From Styela clava (lineage: Eukaryota > Chordata > Ascidiacea > Stolidobranchia > Styelidae): 64,000 nucleotides of DNA. Below are positions 47,444-62,000 of this stretch, in pieces. Every line of letters begins with the position of its first letter. Positions within the stretch are counted from its first letter, which is position 1. A program made the position numbers and the translations under genes. The notes under the pieces were generated by a model. It had not been told where the DNA came from, searched no databases, and was given only the letters and a program-made list of their open reading frames with translations. The DNA lies in NCBI RefSeq assembly GCF_964204865.1, contig NC_135255.1:10445135-10509134 (forward strand). The letters are read 5' to 3'.

Positions 47444-48412
47444 CTGTGAATATTATTCTGCTTGTAATATACTCATGTACATTTTTCTCAATTTTGTCAG
47501 GCTCTGAATCAACTGGAACAATTCTGTATCCTTTTCGTTTAACATAGTGATTTACTTAGTCACTATGTATTTCCGTATTTTTACTCTTAGATTTGCCATG
47601 AATATGAACTTATTTATATCGTGACCAGTATACAATCCTGAGTTTTTGTGAATTCCCAGTTCGTGAGTGGTAGTTTTTCTGCTCTTTCATCTCCACTATA
47701 GTACCGATCGTCTGAATTTTTGTAGTAATTTGTGGATGTTTTCCGTCCGATATTTCTTCTGTTCCAATCCTATCCAATATGATATTCATGTCGGGAAATT
47801 GCAAACAACAGTTTGTTGCATTATAAAGACGAGTTGAGTTCGATGATTTTTGGCGAATTCAAAGACGATGCGCTTATTGCTTTACTACAACTTTTTACTT
47901 GATTGTAACTGAATGTAAATATCTACCGTTTCCGTCCTTTTTCATAAATATATTTTTTGCACAGTATGCGCGTGTTTATCAAGAGAATGCGAGGCTTTTT
48001 AAGGTAACTGATAGATAATCTCAAGTAGGGGACATAATGAATATGTAGAGCAACGTTTTGCATATGCTATTTGACAATATTTATGAATAGCATTTGTTTA
48101 AACATATTGTACATTACACTACGAAGTGGTGAACTCACTCACGGGGATAATTGTTAATAGCGATTTAAGTGTAAAGAAGAGGTATAGCAGTAATATCGAC
48201 TAAACGAGCTCATAGAAACAGATCAGAGTAAGCAACTTCCAAGTTTGATTAAGTTTGTGCTGATTAAGAAAAGATTGCTGACGTAATGGATGAGATATTT
48301 TATATAGATAGAGATATCAAAGATTTAGTGTTATAAACTTGAATGTAATCCTGTAAGCAAATTTGAATTGTATAGCACAGTGGATGTTTCACCGACCATC
48401 CATTTCCTTGTT

Positions 48413-48745
48413 CAGGCGCGGCTGTGTGGCTCATCGTGCCAAGCGTTAAGAATACGCTCGCCATACACTGCGTGGGTTCGCAGGTTCGAATCCCATGTGG
48501 GGATAGTTATGAGCGAACAATGATATTTAATGCCATTGGTGCAAGAGGATTGCTGGACTCCTCGCTGCCGTAGGGTGGGTGGTTTACGAAATCGCTGGTC
48601 GGTTACGGCTTCATCAAGTCAATGCTTGAAACAAATAACTAACTAATCCCATATCCGACATGGACAGGTAACCGGACGAGAGGACGTGGTTTGCCATATG
48701 GTTAATCCGTCTCATCGGCTTTTTTCTCCCTTGCTATATTAAAGT
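48413..48745 (+). mobile_element. tRNA-derived SINE
   Basis: The head carries a B box AGGTTCGAATCCC at 48482-48494 and an A-box-like GTGTGGCTCATCGTG at 48427. The unrelated body continues with GCTGGACTCCTCGCTGCCG and CATGGACAGGTAACCGGACG. The head does not fold as a functional tRNA. A diverged relative lies at 46120. Confidence 0.55.
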
Positions 48746-51090
48746 ATTGGGAGTATTTCTCTGGAGTCAAAGGTCGGGGAAACATCTATCACATCTGGTA
48801 TCCAGATTTGATATGTCAGCCGCAGGTTCCGCTAGATGACGCTTGAGTTCCACCATTTGACTAAAAATGTTTTTGCAAACATAGCGTCAGGAATCGCCTA
48901 GCACCGCCGTACTATTCCTATAACGTTTAGCCTTATTTGAGAAGATATATCTGTAAATCAGCACATAAAAGTATGTTATTTTGTGGTATTAAAACTATGT
49001 TTGTGAAAATAGTTTCATAAAAAGTGTTCTGAAATATAATTATGTATTTCGTATTTGTGACGAAGCATAAACGTCGAAAAAGTCGTTTGTTGCGACCTCA
49101 TTTGTTTTTATGTTAATGTGATGCATTTTTGCGTACGGGTGGCGTACGTTATCGTCCACAATATAGTCCAGGATATGATAATGAAATGTTCCATTCTGCC
49201 ATTCAGCAGTTTACGGTACTGGTATTGGACTTATAATTAATAATGAAAGAATAAAAACTGTTGGTTTCGGCGTTTTTTCAACCGAAAATGTTCATATCAA
49301 ATTACAGAAACAGGCCATTTTTAAGTTTATGAAATGCCAAGTGGGCCGTGGATAAAGAACAGAGAGAGAGCTGGTACAGGAGTAAGATTGTGAGAGGTGA
49401 TTAATAACCAGATACGTATTCAGGCCACCATTTTCAGATTTCAGAAAGATAAATGAATGTCTCTTGTCTTGCCGTCTATCTCTCCTCGCCAGATTCTCTG
49501 ACGTCTGTACCTAAGTGTTTAGTCCTGTAGTCAGCAATCTACTGGTCTACTCATCTGTTGGCGATTGGGGAATGAGCAAAAATAGATTTGTCTTTGGAGA
49601 TCATGGTATTATGCTTTGTTTTGCCATGATGAGCTATCACATTCTGACATTGTAAATGAATCTAATTTAAAAAATTTGTTAGGCCTACTTCATTTATTAG
49701 TTTTTATTACCAAAGGGTTTGGTAAAACTTGGTTTTACATTGCATCATTCGGACATTTTATTAAACTTCCATGAATCTATGACTTAAGCTGAATATAATT
49801 ATTCAGTGCATGGCCAAAGTAGAACAAGCTATTCAATATATTGTTGCGAAATCGCCATTAAATAATATCTCAATTAAGATTGTATATCTGTATATATTGC
49901 TAGTCTATGGTGGTGCATGCTCAACTAGGAAATCATTATATGTGTACGATTTCCGTAATTCTATTATGTGAATACAGTCGTCAACTCGTCACCATCCTGT
50001 GATATAGACTAATTCAGTAGAAACAGGCTGCTATATTTTAATTTATGTCCTTATGCTTAAAACAAATGAATAGCATGCTTGCAACATGATCAATAATACG
50101 GAAACGGGACTTCATAAATGCTTTAAATTTGAGCTGTGCCATATTTAGTTTTTTATACTGTGTTGCATTACTGGTGTAAACATAGGCTCTGATGTTTTTC
50201 AAATAAATGATGAAGAATGGATTATTTTTTTGCATTTAATGCTTTATATACCGGTATGTACTATTTGGTTTATTTATGCGAGGAAATTTGCTTAAAGAAA
50301 GGTCACCTTCTCACTCAGAAGTCGAGATCTATGAGCCACTGAAACCATTTTTGATAGCGCATTACGCTGCCGCATGTGATAATTTCCATGAGACTTGAAG
50401 CAGTTCAAGTCGGTAGGTTAGGAAAACATACAACTTTTCTAAAGGTGATCAAGTGAATGATTGATGTGGTGGTATTTACCGATTTTAATATTTCAACATC
50501 TGTAGAATTTCCTTCTACACTCTACCAAACTGCCAAAAGGATATTCTGTACTAACTAATTGTTTGTGCTTAAATTGGAAATGTTTTATACAGTAATAAAT
50601 ACTTTTTAACACGTGTTGACATTTGTAAAAATCTGTCAATATTTCAATCTACAATAAATTATTATACTGCAATATGGTCAAAATTTACAGTTTTCATATT
50701 TTATCATATCATTAATTGTATGTCATATGTTTCTCGCTATATTCTTAAGGAAAACATATTTTTACTACCAATCACAGTTCAGATCAAATGCATTACAGTT
50801 TAAGATAATTGCCACCTTTATTTTTATTGCATTAATGTAAGCCACAAACCACCTGAGGGCTTTTGTTGAATCCTTGTTTAGAGTCAAATAAGAACTAATC
50901 CCACTTTGTACTTTGTTAGTGGGAAACTGACTGTTTTACTGTTGCGAGAAAACTTGCATGCATATTTTGAGCTGTGCTAATGTAAAGTGAGGTGGTAGGC
51001 TTATAGGTATGTTGGATATAATAGAGATTAGCTAACACTTTGTGTTTGGGATTTTGACAATATTTGGAAAAGCAAGAATATACTTAATTT

Positions 51091-51236
51091 TCAAGTGTCC
51101 TGCTGCATACTAAAACAAATGTATTCTTGTAACATTTCATTTCAATAATTGTTGTAAACATCTTGTCTGAGTCTGATTTTTGTTACATGAAACGTGACAG
51201 AAATACATCTGTGTTAGTGTGCAGCAGGACTCTTGA
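51091..51236. repeat. Long hairpin, 52-bp stem
   Basis: 51091-51142 and 51185-51236 are inverted copies, 43 of 52 bases identical with no gaps, around a 42-base loop. The stem starts TCAAG[T/A]GTCCTGCTGCA. Some mismatches become G-U pairs if transcribed. It could be a palindromic MITE or a small-RNA precursor. It does not lie in any coding model. Confidence 0.8.
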
Positions 51237-53018
51237 ATTGAATAGTATTCGTATGTTTATTCCTGCTTTTCAGATTATTCTTGCATTATATGCTTACGAT
51301 CTACTAGCGCAAAGGCATTGAAGGGGATTGTCTTGCGTAACTTCTACTAATAGTTATATATTATATATTATTATAAATATCCAGGATGAAAGCACCATAA
51401 AATTAATGAAGTGTAGATCCTGCTTATCAGACTGGGCGTTTTATAGTTTGAAAAGTGTATCAATTAAATGAGCCTATCATAATTATAAAAATGGAAATAT
51501 ATATTTTAATATGCTGAACTTTGAAATATAAATATATTAGAATATATGCATATAATGTGCGATATTTCAGTAGCTCTTTCACAAGTCTATTTGTCAATAT
51601 TTGCACTTATGATATTATGTAAATATTACTATCATTAGCAATCCAATTTCTGTCGAGTTTTGTAAATAATCTTCTTATATTTGTTGATTGCTCTTGAGTG
51701 AAAACCACGAAGTATCATCGTGCGTATAGTAGGGTTATTAATAGGATAATGGTATTTCAAGATTAATTTTGTTTATGAAATTATAATGATGTACCGGTAG
51801 TTCATTTTTATGTTGTAACATTTTTTTCTAATAAACGTAATGATAATTATTATTAATGTTTCCCAACATTTTTTTAACATATCTTCTTTCGGCTATTTTT
51901 AAGCTCCTAATCCTCAAAATGCTCTATATGCTTTTGTCATTCAATCTTCAAGGGAACACTTGCTTGTATGTTAGGATTGTTTATATGTTTTACTGATACT
52001 TGTATTAATCCTGCATTTACCGTAACCATAAGTATACATGTTTTTAACCAAATCATCCACTTGACAAATTCCAGTCTACTTTTTGTGGCTTTAATTATCT
52101 TGTATAATAAAAATAATATGTACTTATAAGTTATAATGCGTACTATTTGCAAGAATTACATTCTTTGTGCCAATTTCAGTTAAATTTTGTATTGTGTACA
52201 GTAGGGAGAATTCAGACTGACTATATTGCCTTTTAGATTCTTTATAGTTGTTTAATTGTCATCAAATTTTTACTATGTGAAATATGAATGCTTGTGATCA
52301 TGGCATTCACTATTGGTAAATTCAATATTTTAATATTAAATGGGGTGTAAACAGTAAACGACCTTGCAAGACATCTTATAAATTTTGAAACTAGTATAAT
52401 AGGTATAAGTTTATTTCGACTCCATAATCAGCATAACAATAAAATGATTGATGAAAACAAATAAGTAAATAAATAACATATCAACTAAGAAGTGCACAGA
52501 TAAATAAAAGATAATGGGGTTTTGTGTAGTAATTATAAAGAAACGTATGTTACAATATTTTAGCTTGATATTGCTTATCATATTGCAGTTAGTTTACCAA
52601 AGAATCAGTGTACAGACTTTTTCCCACATTTATTGTATGTTATCCTTGCATTGCTTGGTCCAGATACAGATGAAAGTGCAATTCTCGATTGAATATACCC
52701 CATTTTAAATAACATTACATCTCGTTTTACCTATCATAGTGTATTTCCTAATAACAAATCAGAAAAATGTGAGGATATTAATCATGGTAATAATAATTAT
52801 ATTATAGTCATCTATATTACTTTTTGATTTTTTACAGAAAAATTGATTGTGGCAATATTACAGTAAGAGGCCTGGGAATAGAATTACTCTCAATTAATAT
52901 TGCGTAGTTAACAGTAGCGGTTTCTGCACTCAAGTTATCACCACGCTGCTATTGTCGTGGGAATACCAATAAAATAAAAGCGAACCTATCAATTTTGTAC
53001 GAATAACAAAGCGATGAA

Positions 53019-56000
53019 ATGTTCTCAAGTTATGATGTAACTCAAGAAAGTTGCCAAGTTGACGTAACAAACGAATCCCTTGCCACAAGTGTAACAACTG
53101 CTGACAGAAGTGCCACAAAGTTTCAAAGTTTTATACACGAAGACTTGTCATCAGTACTTCCACCTCCTGCACAGTTCGCAAATGGGGACATAAACAAAGA
53201 GGAACTCCCTACAAGGTATAGATAGTATATTGTTATCAACATAAAGTATATATGAAGTCGAACATTACGCATTGCGTTATGATTGATTAGACGAAATTTG
53301 AGAAAAATATATTTGCATTAGTGTACTACAACACACGAAATAATTGGAAAATGTTTCCTATACCCTTAACTTTTCATCATTGATTGCAATGACATTTTAA
53401 TAGCTGGTGTATAATTTGGTTCGTTTGAAATATTTGTGAATGCAAATGTTGACATCTTTATTGATAATTCATTTGGTGATTATATTTTGAATTGCACCAA
53501 AAGAAGAATGATTCTGATATACTATAACATAATATTAATAATAGAAAATAGTTTAAATATATAATTCATAATTGTTCAGCAAATTACAGTATGAAAATAA
53601 TTTAGTAACGTTATTAATAGGTGAGTGTGAGTCTACTCATTATTTAGTTACCATATCATTTTTGTTGTATTATTCTTCGAAAACACCTTGATTATTGGGT
53701 ATTTTCAAAAGTAAATTACTGAAGTTTGCTGATGATAATTTTGTGCAAATAAATGACATTACTTAAAAAAATCAATCACTTTAACATTTTTTGACAAAAT
53801 GATGATTTTAATTATGTATTCTATGAACAGATTTGCGTCATTTTTTTTGTCAATAAAGGTCAGTCATATAATGTTAGGTAACACAATATCTTGGACATAT
53901 TATCACATAGATCAACTGGGTTTAGTTTTGAAATATTTATATGCTGAATAGATGGTCAATATTTTATAGAATAGCTTTGCTATTGATTATACTTTAGGTT
54001 CAGATAGATGGTGATTTTAACAACTGTGTATTTCCTAGTTTAGTTCAGAAGAATAAATAATGTGTATTGCGTTGTTCAATGTCAGTTAGAACAAGGAAGA
54101 AAATGTTTAACTGGTAGAAAATTATGCGGCTAAAAGTTATATAAAAAAAAACCTAACAATGTCTATTTAAATAATCATTCGTTATTAAGTGGGAAATATT
54201 CAGAAAATTGAAACTAGAAAAGATGTCAGATTTTGTCAGACCTCACCGATAAGGAAGAAACTCTATAGCTTTCAGGTACTTTTTTATCATCGGACGTTAC
54301 TAATTACAGCTACTGATAAATTGTTTTCACTTTTCATTTTGTAAGATGCAAAATGTACTTAACAAAATTACAGCATATGATGACAGGTTGATTTATTCAA
54401 ATAAAAATTGTCATACAATCATCTTATTAATATGATTTGTTATCAGGTGTAATTTTCATTGTTTATAGATTATAAGCCGAAGATTGTAATTTCAACTTGA
54501 TTGAATTGACAATTAAAAATTATGGTCCATCAATTTTTAATATCATGGAAATGCCACCACCAGGCACAATTACCAAATTATATAGCACTTACAAGGTATG
54601 TTGCCTCAGGTTAGAAAGGGTATTGTCAGTCTGTAATTTATGAACCAAGCAATTAGCTAAGTTCCAGACAGTTTGTTAAAACCTTTATGGCTTCTAAATG
54701 GTCATATTGGTCATGGTGTTAATGGATGTCTTTAGTGTGGAAATTTTATCAGGTGTACAGCAGTAAAGTTATGTTCCATTAGAATGAACAGTATTTATAT
54801 GTTTATTAATTACAATATTATTGTTTTCCCTTCATCAGTATCTTGAGAAATTTAATTTTAATACAGTTCTTTCATGAATTTTTCAGTTTTGAGAATTTTT
54901 GTTTGTAATTTCAAATGTCCCAGTTCTGAACCATTTAACTGGATTCATAACATTGGATGGTTTTGCTGGTTTGGTTAGTTTTGATCTTCAAATGTTTATA
55001 TATACCTTTGAAAGTTCGATCAATATAGTTTGATTGACATTTTGACAGATTCGTTCTAATCATAAAGAAGAAAGGTCATGTCTGATATTATCATAAGAGA
55101 TGATGTCATGATATTACACTTTACAATTATTTTGAAAGATTTAGCAGAGAAGTAAATGACAGCATTTCTTCTGCTTATTATGCTCATTATAGCCAGACCT
55201 TTCTGGTAATAGCATTCACTAATACATTCAGTAATGAAGGTAGATAGGTTCAGGTTTAGATTGAGGTAAGGCATTCATAGTTTCAGTATAATGTGGTTGT
55301 GCTGAGATATGATATGGAAGTTGAATGATGAAGCACAGGTTTTAGTTGTCTAAATATAAGTTTGACTGGAAAATACCTCATTCAGTATGTAGGAGAGCAG
55401 ATTTCTGCTTTGTTTCATCTAATTTAGTTTCAGTTTCCTCAAATTGATAGAAGTCTAGACTGGATGTGCATGAAGATCTTTGAATCCTTTTACATGCATA
55501 GAATGAAACAGCTTCTATTATTATTAGAGTTTGGTTATTTTGTCAAAATTATTTGTATTTGTTTTTTTTATACCACAGTAATCCATATTCAAAGACTAAT
55601 GTTTATTTTAAAATAGTTGTGGCTTCAAGTAATTTATTAGTATAAATGTGCCATTGGCTGTATTTTAGGAATTTGTATTTGGTGGAACTATTGTCTATTA
55701 CTCTGATATTTTTTGTAGAAATGAACGACCACCTATTCCTGAAAAACCTCAGTTTATGGCAAACACTAATATGAATAATAATAATCGACAAAATATGGGG
55801 ACTTTAAATGGAACTACTAAACTCAAGAATTTGATGCTTTTACGGGAACCTACAAGGAAACCTGTGATAAGGTAAATGCTTTTGTTCACTATTCTCTTGC
55901 ATTAAATTGGACGATAATTTCAATGGCGACGAAAACTTTCAAAAAATATACTTTAGAGGGATATTTGTATGAGCAATTGTGTAAGAAATTATATAAATGG

Positions 56001-59000
56001 CACATGATATAATTCATTGATGACAAAAACAAACTTCTGCTCTTGAGAGGATATAAGTTCTCATTGAGAATGTTGAGGGTGAATGAAACCATGAATAATT
56101 TCAAATACAATCGACATTCGTGCATATAATATTGTGATTGTTTCCCAATCAGAGCAATTTTATTGCTATTATTGCACTGATAATTGAGAAATGAAACAAA
56201 TAATTTTATTTTTACTAGCTAATACTTTGCTTATAAAATGGTCATATTTTTGTGAATACTTTATAGCTCGTACTAGTGCAAGTGCAATATTGCATCTTAG
56301 TCTTATTCTAATTGTGAATGGCAGGCATTAGGATTGCTGTTAGCAACACACGCATGATAGCAATCAAGTATGCATTGCCAGTACTTTTCCTGTCTGGAGA
56401 ATGTGAACTGCATGCAGTATGCCCATAATCAATAATATTTTTTATATTGTGTCACCATCATTCAGGTCATAATATTGTCTGTATTATCCTAATGCTAAAA
56501 ATAAATCTATTACTGTCACTGTAATTGTTCATTTCCACTGGAATGTAATTACATAGTTCAAAAATAGAAAACATGAAAAGAGATTCAATCTATCAGCTAT
56601 CATATATCAATTTATTAGTGTTCTATACTTAACTCAATATACCACGATGCATGAATGAAAGGTTGTATTAAGACTAGTTGTTGGGGTAATCCAGAAAACG
56701 AACTAGTTCCATTGAAGTGAAGTTTGAATAGATCTTCAAATTTTGAATTTGCAGTCGTCCATGGCAACCTGGTCTTTTTTAGTACAGTTTATCCAAAACA
56801 ACAATTTCATATTCGATTCATTAAAAACATGTGACTTGTTTGTTTCCATTTCTCAAGAATCTTAATTTACTTGCTGGTATATAACAATTTTTTTTTACAT
56901 TATTAACAATTTTTCTATGTTGGTCATTTCAGACTATTTTCCTCTGATGATGAATCCTGTGATTCTCTGTCAGATAGCGATGATTCTGGAGAAGAATTTG
57001 AAATGGTTAGTTCAATATTTTTATAATTCGTGTGTGATGTGAATATGATATGATGATTCTGTATGGGAAAGCTTTTCAAGGCAGGATGTGATGGATCTTT
57101 TATTTTAAACCAATAGGCTTTCCAATTGTAAATATTCAAGATGTTTTTCAATTCTGACTTAAATTTTGTTAAATTTCTGTACTCATCTGCCTTTGCATCT
57201 TAGTATTCAGGAATGTGATTGTAAAACTTACCTACGCTGTTTCGAATCTCAAAGAAAACTTTTATTACTGTTTGTTCTGATTATATTGACATTTGGGTGT
57301 TGCTCAAATATTCTTTTGTGGACAAAACCCTTTCGAGACAAAGCAAACAATCCAAGTTGCGAGTTTCCTAATTTAACACACACTGAAGGTGTGGAAAACA
57401 ATCCGATTGTAATCTAAGATTTGAATTGAACTCTATTTATGCATTTAGATGCATTGTATGTCATGTGTTTGTGTATGTAGATGGTTAGGTGTGTGGATCA
57501 CCATTTTCACTGGCTCCTTTCGAATTCCATATTGGTTTAGGTCTGCCATACATAACAGCTAACACATAATCACAATATCTATCCATTTTTGTTTAGGAGT
57601 TCCATAGCTGATTTGTTCATATTAATATCAACAAACGTCTACATAACAGTTATTTATTTCAGAAATTCAGGAATTTCTAAAAATGTTGTTGTGAAATTTT
57701 GTGAAATCATTGTCTAAATAAGATTGATGATTGTGAGTTAATAAATATCTCAAGAAGTATTCTTATTTGTATTCAGCCTATCCAAAAAGAAGACACAATA
57801 TCAACTAGTGGAACTTCAACAGTTTCCTCAATCTCAACTTCTTCCCTCGATCAGATAACAGAAGAAGATAGAGCCTTATACGTCATCGCTAAAATCACAA
57901 TTCCTGAGCAAAAATTAACTGTACGTTTCAGTATATTATGGTTGTGTGTGTGTGTTCAAGTGGTTGATAAATATATTGATGTGGGTTTTCAAATGTACAC
58001 AGAAATTTTAGTTGTATCACTTTCATTTTTCGTCCGATGAGGTTCAGTGATAACATGGCAAATATGTGTCCACATTTTGTCTACGATCCACAATAATTTG
58101 CTTCTGTTGCTATACCTCATTTGTTCTTGGTTATCACATTACACACACTGAGGTTTTTATCCTTCTTATTTTTATCTGTACAACATTTTTCTGCTCACTT
58201 CGAATAGTTTAAATTCTGTTTGGCTCGCTTATTTAAATCTTGTAGGTTTAGTTCTACTTTTCTTTTCATATGATTTTCATTTTATCCACCCATATTGAGT
58301 ATATTTTGACAACAAGACTATCGAGAAAATTTGGCCTGGGAAATTTTTTTATTTGAATTGAAAGTTGTAACTTAGGAACTTATATGATGGAAGCTAAGAT
58401 TTTTTTTGTAAATTGTCATGGCTAAGAAATCATGAATGTGAAAATAGAAATTCGAATAGAAGAATTCTAAGAAATCTAATCAGTGCAACAATGGAATCAT
58501 TATTCCAAATGATGGATGTTAGCACAATAATATTAGCATTATAATAAATCAGAATTTTGGACCAAGACTCGAAAAATATAATTTTTTTCAGAAATGCATG
58601 CAATTGAAGATTACAGAGACAGTATGGACTGCAAAACAACGAATTATTCAATCTCTCGCCAAGGTAAATATTTTTTTTGTTTCTTAGCAACAGCGACTAA
58701 CAAAACTTTGAATTTGATCATGATTATCTGTGATGTTATGACATTCAAAATAAACACATTTGCCCAAAAATTAATTTTTGTCTATAATTTTCATCAAAGG
58801 ATTTTCAATAAATACAAAAATTTTGATAATCAACTAACTATTTTAGGTTCACACACTTAGTTGCAATCCATAATTTTGAAAAAATATTATATTGTTTTTA
58901 TTTGAACTTGTGGAACGTTGATGTTTTGCAGAAATTTCCAGATCCACTTAACTATGGACTTTATCATGAAAAATATGGAATGTTTCTTCTTGACCACAAA

Positions 59001-62000
59001 CCTATGTCTGAATATATTGAAGCTGGATCAGTGGGAGCTATGCAGGTCAGTTTTCTTGGTTTTCTTTTACAAGGGAGACATATTCGTTCAGCCATTCTTA
59101 TAAAAAAACGAAATTTCATTTTGGTTTTATTATAGGTGGTAATGCAGATGTCTAAATCTTCTCATTCAAGTGATTTTTTATCTGGCTATTATATCATACT
59201 CAAGGGTATTTTCGGATATGACTGAGTCATTATGTATTGTTATTCGTTTTTGTCGCTCAATTTTATTTCTATAAATGGAAATTTTAATTTTTAACTTCCT
59301 TGACATCATGTTATGATTTCCTCGTTTGTTTATTGGAAAAGAATTCTACTGATGACGATACTAGTTTCGTCTTCTAATATCGAGAAATTGGTTATGTTGG
59401 TTATGCCCAAGCATATTTCTAATTTCTTTAAAAATTATGTTCCCGCCATGCCACAATTTTGACTTTAACTTCAAATTCTACGCGCGACATCAGTTATGCC
59501 ATGACAGGACATTTCTCGTAAAAAGTTGACATTTTTTATCCAATTCGTCAAAGTCTATGCATCTGTGGCGACAAACCGGTTGTTGGTTCCCATCCATACC
59601 CGTCTGGGCGAGAGACAGATTCGCAAAATAATCAAACGTATATTCGATTTTTCTTTCAAGTCATGCCCGAAAAACCTATTCTAGCGTGTCACCTTACAGT
59701 ATGCTCACCGTTATCTCAATAACATATTGAACATACATATTTGTAATTATCGGGTATATTTGCACAATGTAGTCGCTCGAAAAGCATATGTAACAAGTCC
59801 TCCCTATTTGGTTTCTTGCTTGTATGTTCCCATGAATAATTCAACTTGCACGCTAGATTAAATTCTGTATTCACAATTAGCCAGTATATGCTTAATAATG
59901 CGTCAGGTGGTCTGCTGAGACTTGTTGCATATTATATGTAAGATATATCAGCGTCGAATGTTTTTCTATTCAATGCATAGGAAACATGATTTTAGTTCAG
60001 ATCGTAATTAGTGTGGAAAGACTATGCAATGTTGTTGGCAAGCGCGTCGGTGATAAATGGGAATCAATCAGAATGTTTAATTAATTGACTGAGGCTGAAG
60101 AATTGAGCCATGTATCAATATATAATATACATAGTTCTTTAGCGAATGATTACAGCTAACAGCAGTATTGTTATTATGAAGTGCTTAGACCGTGGGACAT
60201 AGGATGGCGCTTTACTATTGCAGGCGTTTATACATTTTAAGAGATTGGACGTTAATTTTGATTCGACGTGGTGTTTTGGGGTAGGGTTAGTTCAAAGATG
60301 TTAGTCAAAAATAGGTACTTAACCGCTATTTGCGTTTTCCGTGTTACGAGTCGTGGTTGATTTCTATCGAAAGTGCACTTGTTACGCCAACTTGATTCTG
60401 ACATCGGATGCGATTTTCTTTAAAATTCGTCTTCTGTGAGCGGGAGGAAGAATAATACCCAGTCTCATACGGCCAAGTGTTCTGCGGTATTTGACTGTCG
60501 GAAATGTAGTTAAATAGTTTCAATATGGTTGACTGGTGCCGACTCTTGCATTGGCGGCGTTTTTGATATATGATTTTGATAAAGATAGACAGACCGTGTA
60601 TGATATGTGATTGGTATTAAGGGTGTAGTTCGCATCACATCCGTTGGCCTTGTTCATAATGTGGTTGATTTTAGACATTCTGGTTCTAAATACTCTGTTA
60701 CGCTGTTTCATCTCTAAATTGACTGATGCCTTAGGAGGTGAATGGATGGTCGTGAACCAATAATTGCGCACATGTTTTTGGTAAATAATTCAGAATGCAC
60801 TGTTAAAACATTTCACTCGTAACTAGAAATTTTACCAACGAATTTAGATGGGTAAGATTGTAGCGTTCATGCGCTAATGAATTCACCGTTATGGAGTAAT
60901 AAATGCCGAATTTTCTGTATTGTCAATTTGAAAACTTATCACAAATGAATTACAGATGCAAATCGTGCAAAATGATAATATTAACATTAATATATACGCC
61001 ACATAATTGCAATTGATTTGCACGAAAACGAAATGCACTCAGCAGCTGACGATGTTACAAAGCATTGATTAGTAATTATACTATGAAACATGAATATTAT
61101 TGATTCTCACATATTTTGATTGAGTTTTAATTGACAAGTTGTTTAATCTTCTTAAGACCCGTGAATAATTTTGTGACCTATATATTCTGCAAATTTTAGT
61201 AATGTCACCAAGATTTGAATAATTGGGTGATTATCAGAGATTTATGCGATTCTAGTATTGATACTAATAAATGGTTGTGAAGTGCTTCATTATTATATCA
61301 TAATAAGTGGAGTGGTAATCTCAAGTACCGCTCATAGACTATTCATAATATATATAAATGTTATTAATACTTTTGTTATAATTACCTTGTAAGTGTGAAC
61401 TTGTCCATTCTTTCATGTTTCAATTGTTCCGAGAAATGATCTTGCAGGTAAATCACTCTAGCAAGGGTTATCTGAATTGCTGTACATTATTACACAAAAT
61501 CATACAAAAACGTTGAACGAATAATGAAATTATTGTTTACATATAAAAATATCTTCACCCACCTGTGATTATTGAATATCTTAGGGTTCATGGGTTCGTT
61601 CTACCGAAAATTTTTACAGAATCATGTATGATCGAGCGGTCTGTAGACTATTTTGTCTTTTTTTGAAAAGGCCTAATTTATGTTTAGCGCATTTTCAGAT
61701 TCAGATAAGACTTGTTATGTGGATATGTGGTACGCATTTTGTGCAGCTGCCTTGTGTAACTGTTTGGATTGCAGCTCTATACTTTTTTACAGAGGAGGTG
61801 ATTAAGGCCATTTTCTCATCCCTATTCCTAATTAATTAGCGAAATTTCAGTTGGGTTACGTGCAATGTTGGCTATTTGGTTGGTTGCCCAACTCAGCAAT
61901 GTTTCCTAACAACTTCTCATCTCCGCTTTCCCTCAACTGGCTTTACTCAATTCGTTATGTTTAGAGATCTTGCGCAATATGAGAAGAGACGGTGTCTAGC

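Larger units (their letters stand above)
47444..53018. other. LRR 3' flank and intergenic region
   Basis: Probable 3' UTR followed by AT-rich intergenic DNA. It holds a SINE (48413-48745), a long hairpin (51091-51236), two TACCGGTA sites (50249, 51792) and no recognisable gene. Confidence 0.45.

Noticed and set aside
48413-48500. Functional tRNA gene
   Set aside because: Only the pol III boxes are tRNA-like; acceptor and anticodon arms do not pair, and a SINE body follows.
54545-54595. Alternative first exon starting MEMPPPG
   Set aside because: It ends in phase 0 at the GTATGT donor, so joining to 55719 would meet a stop at once; only the 54522 frame is compatible.
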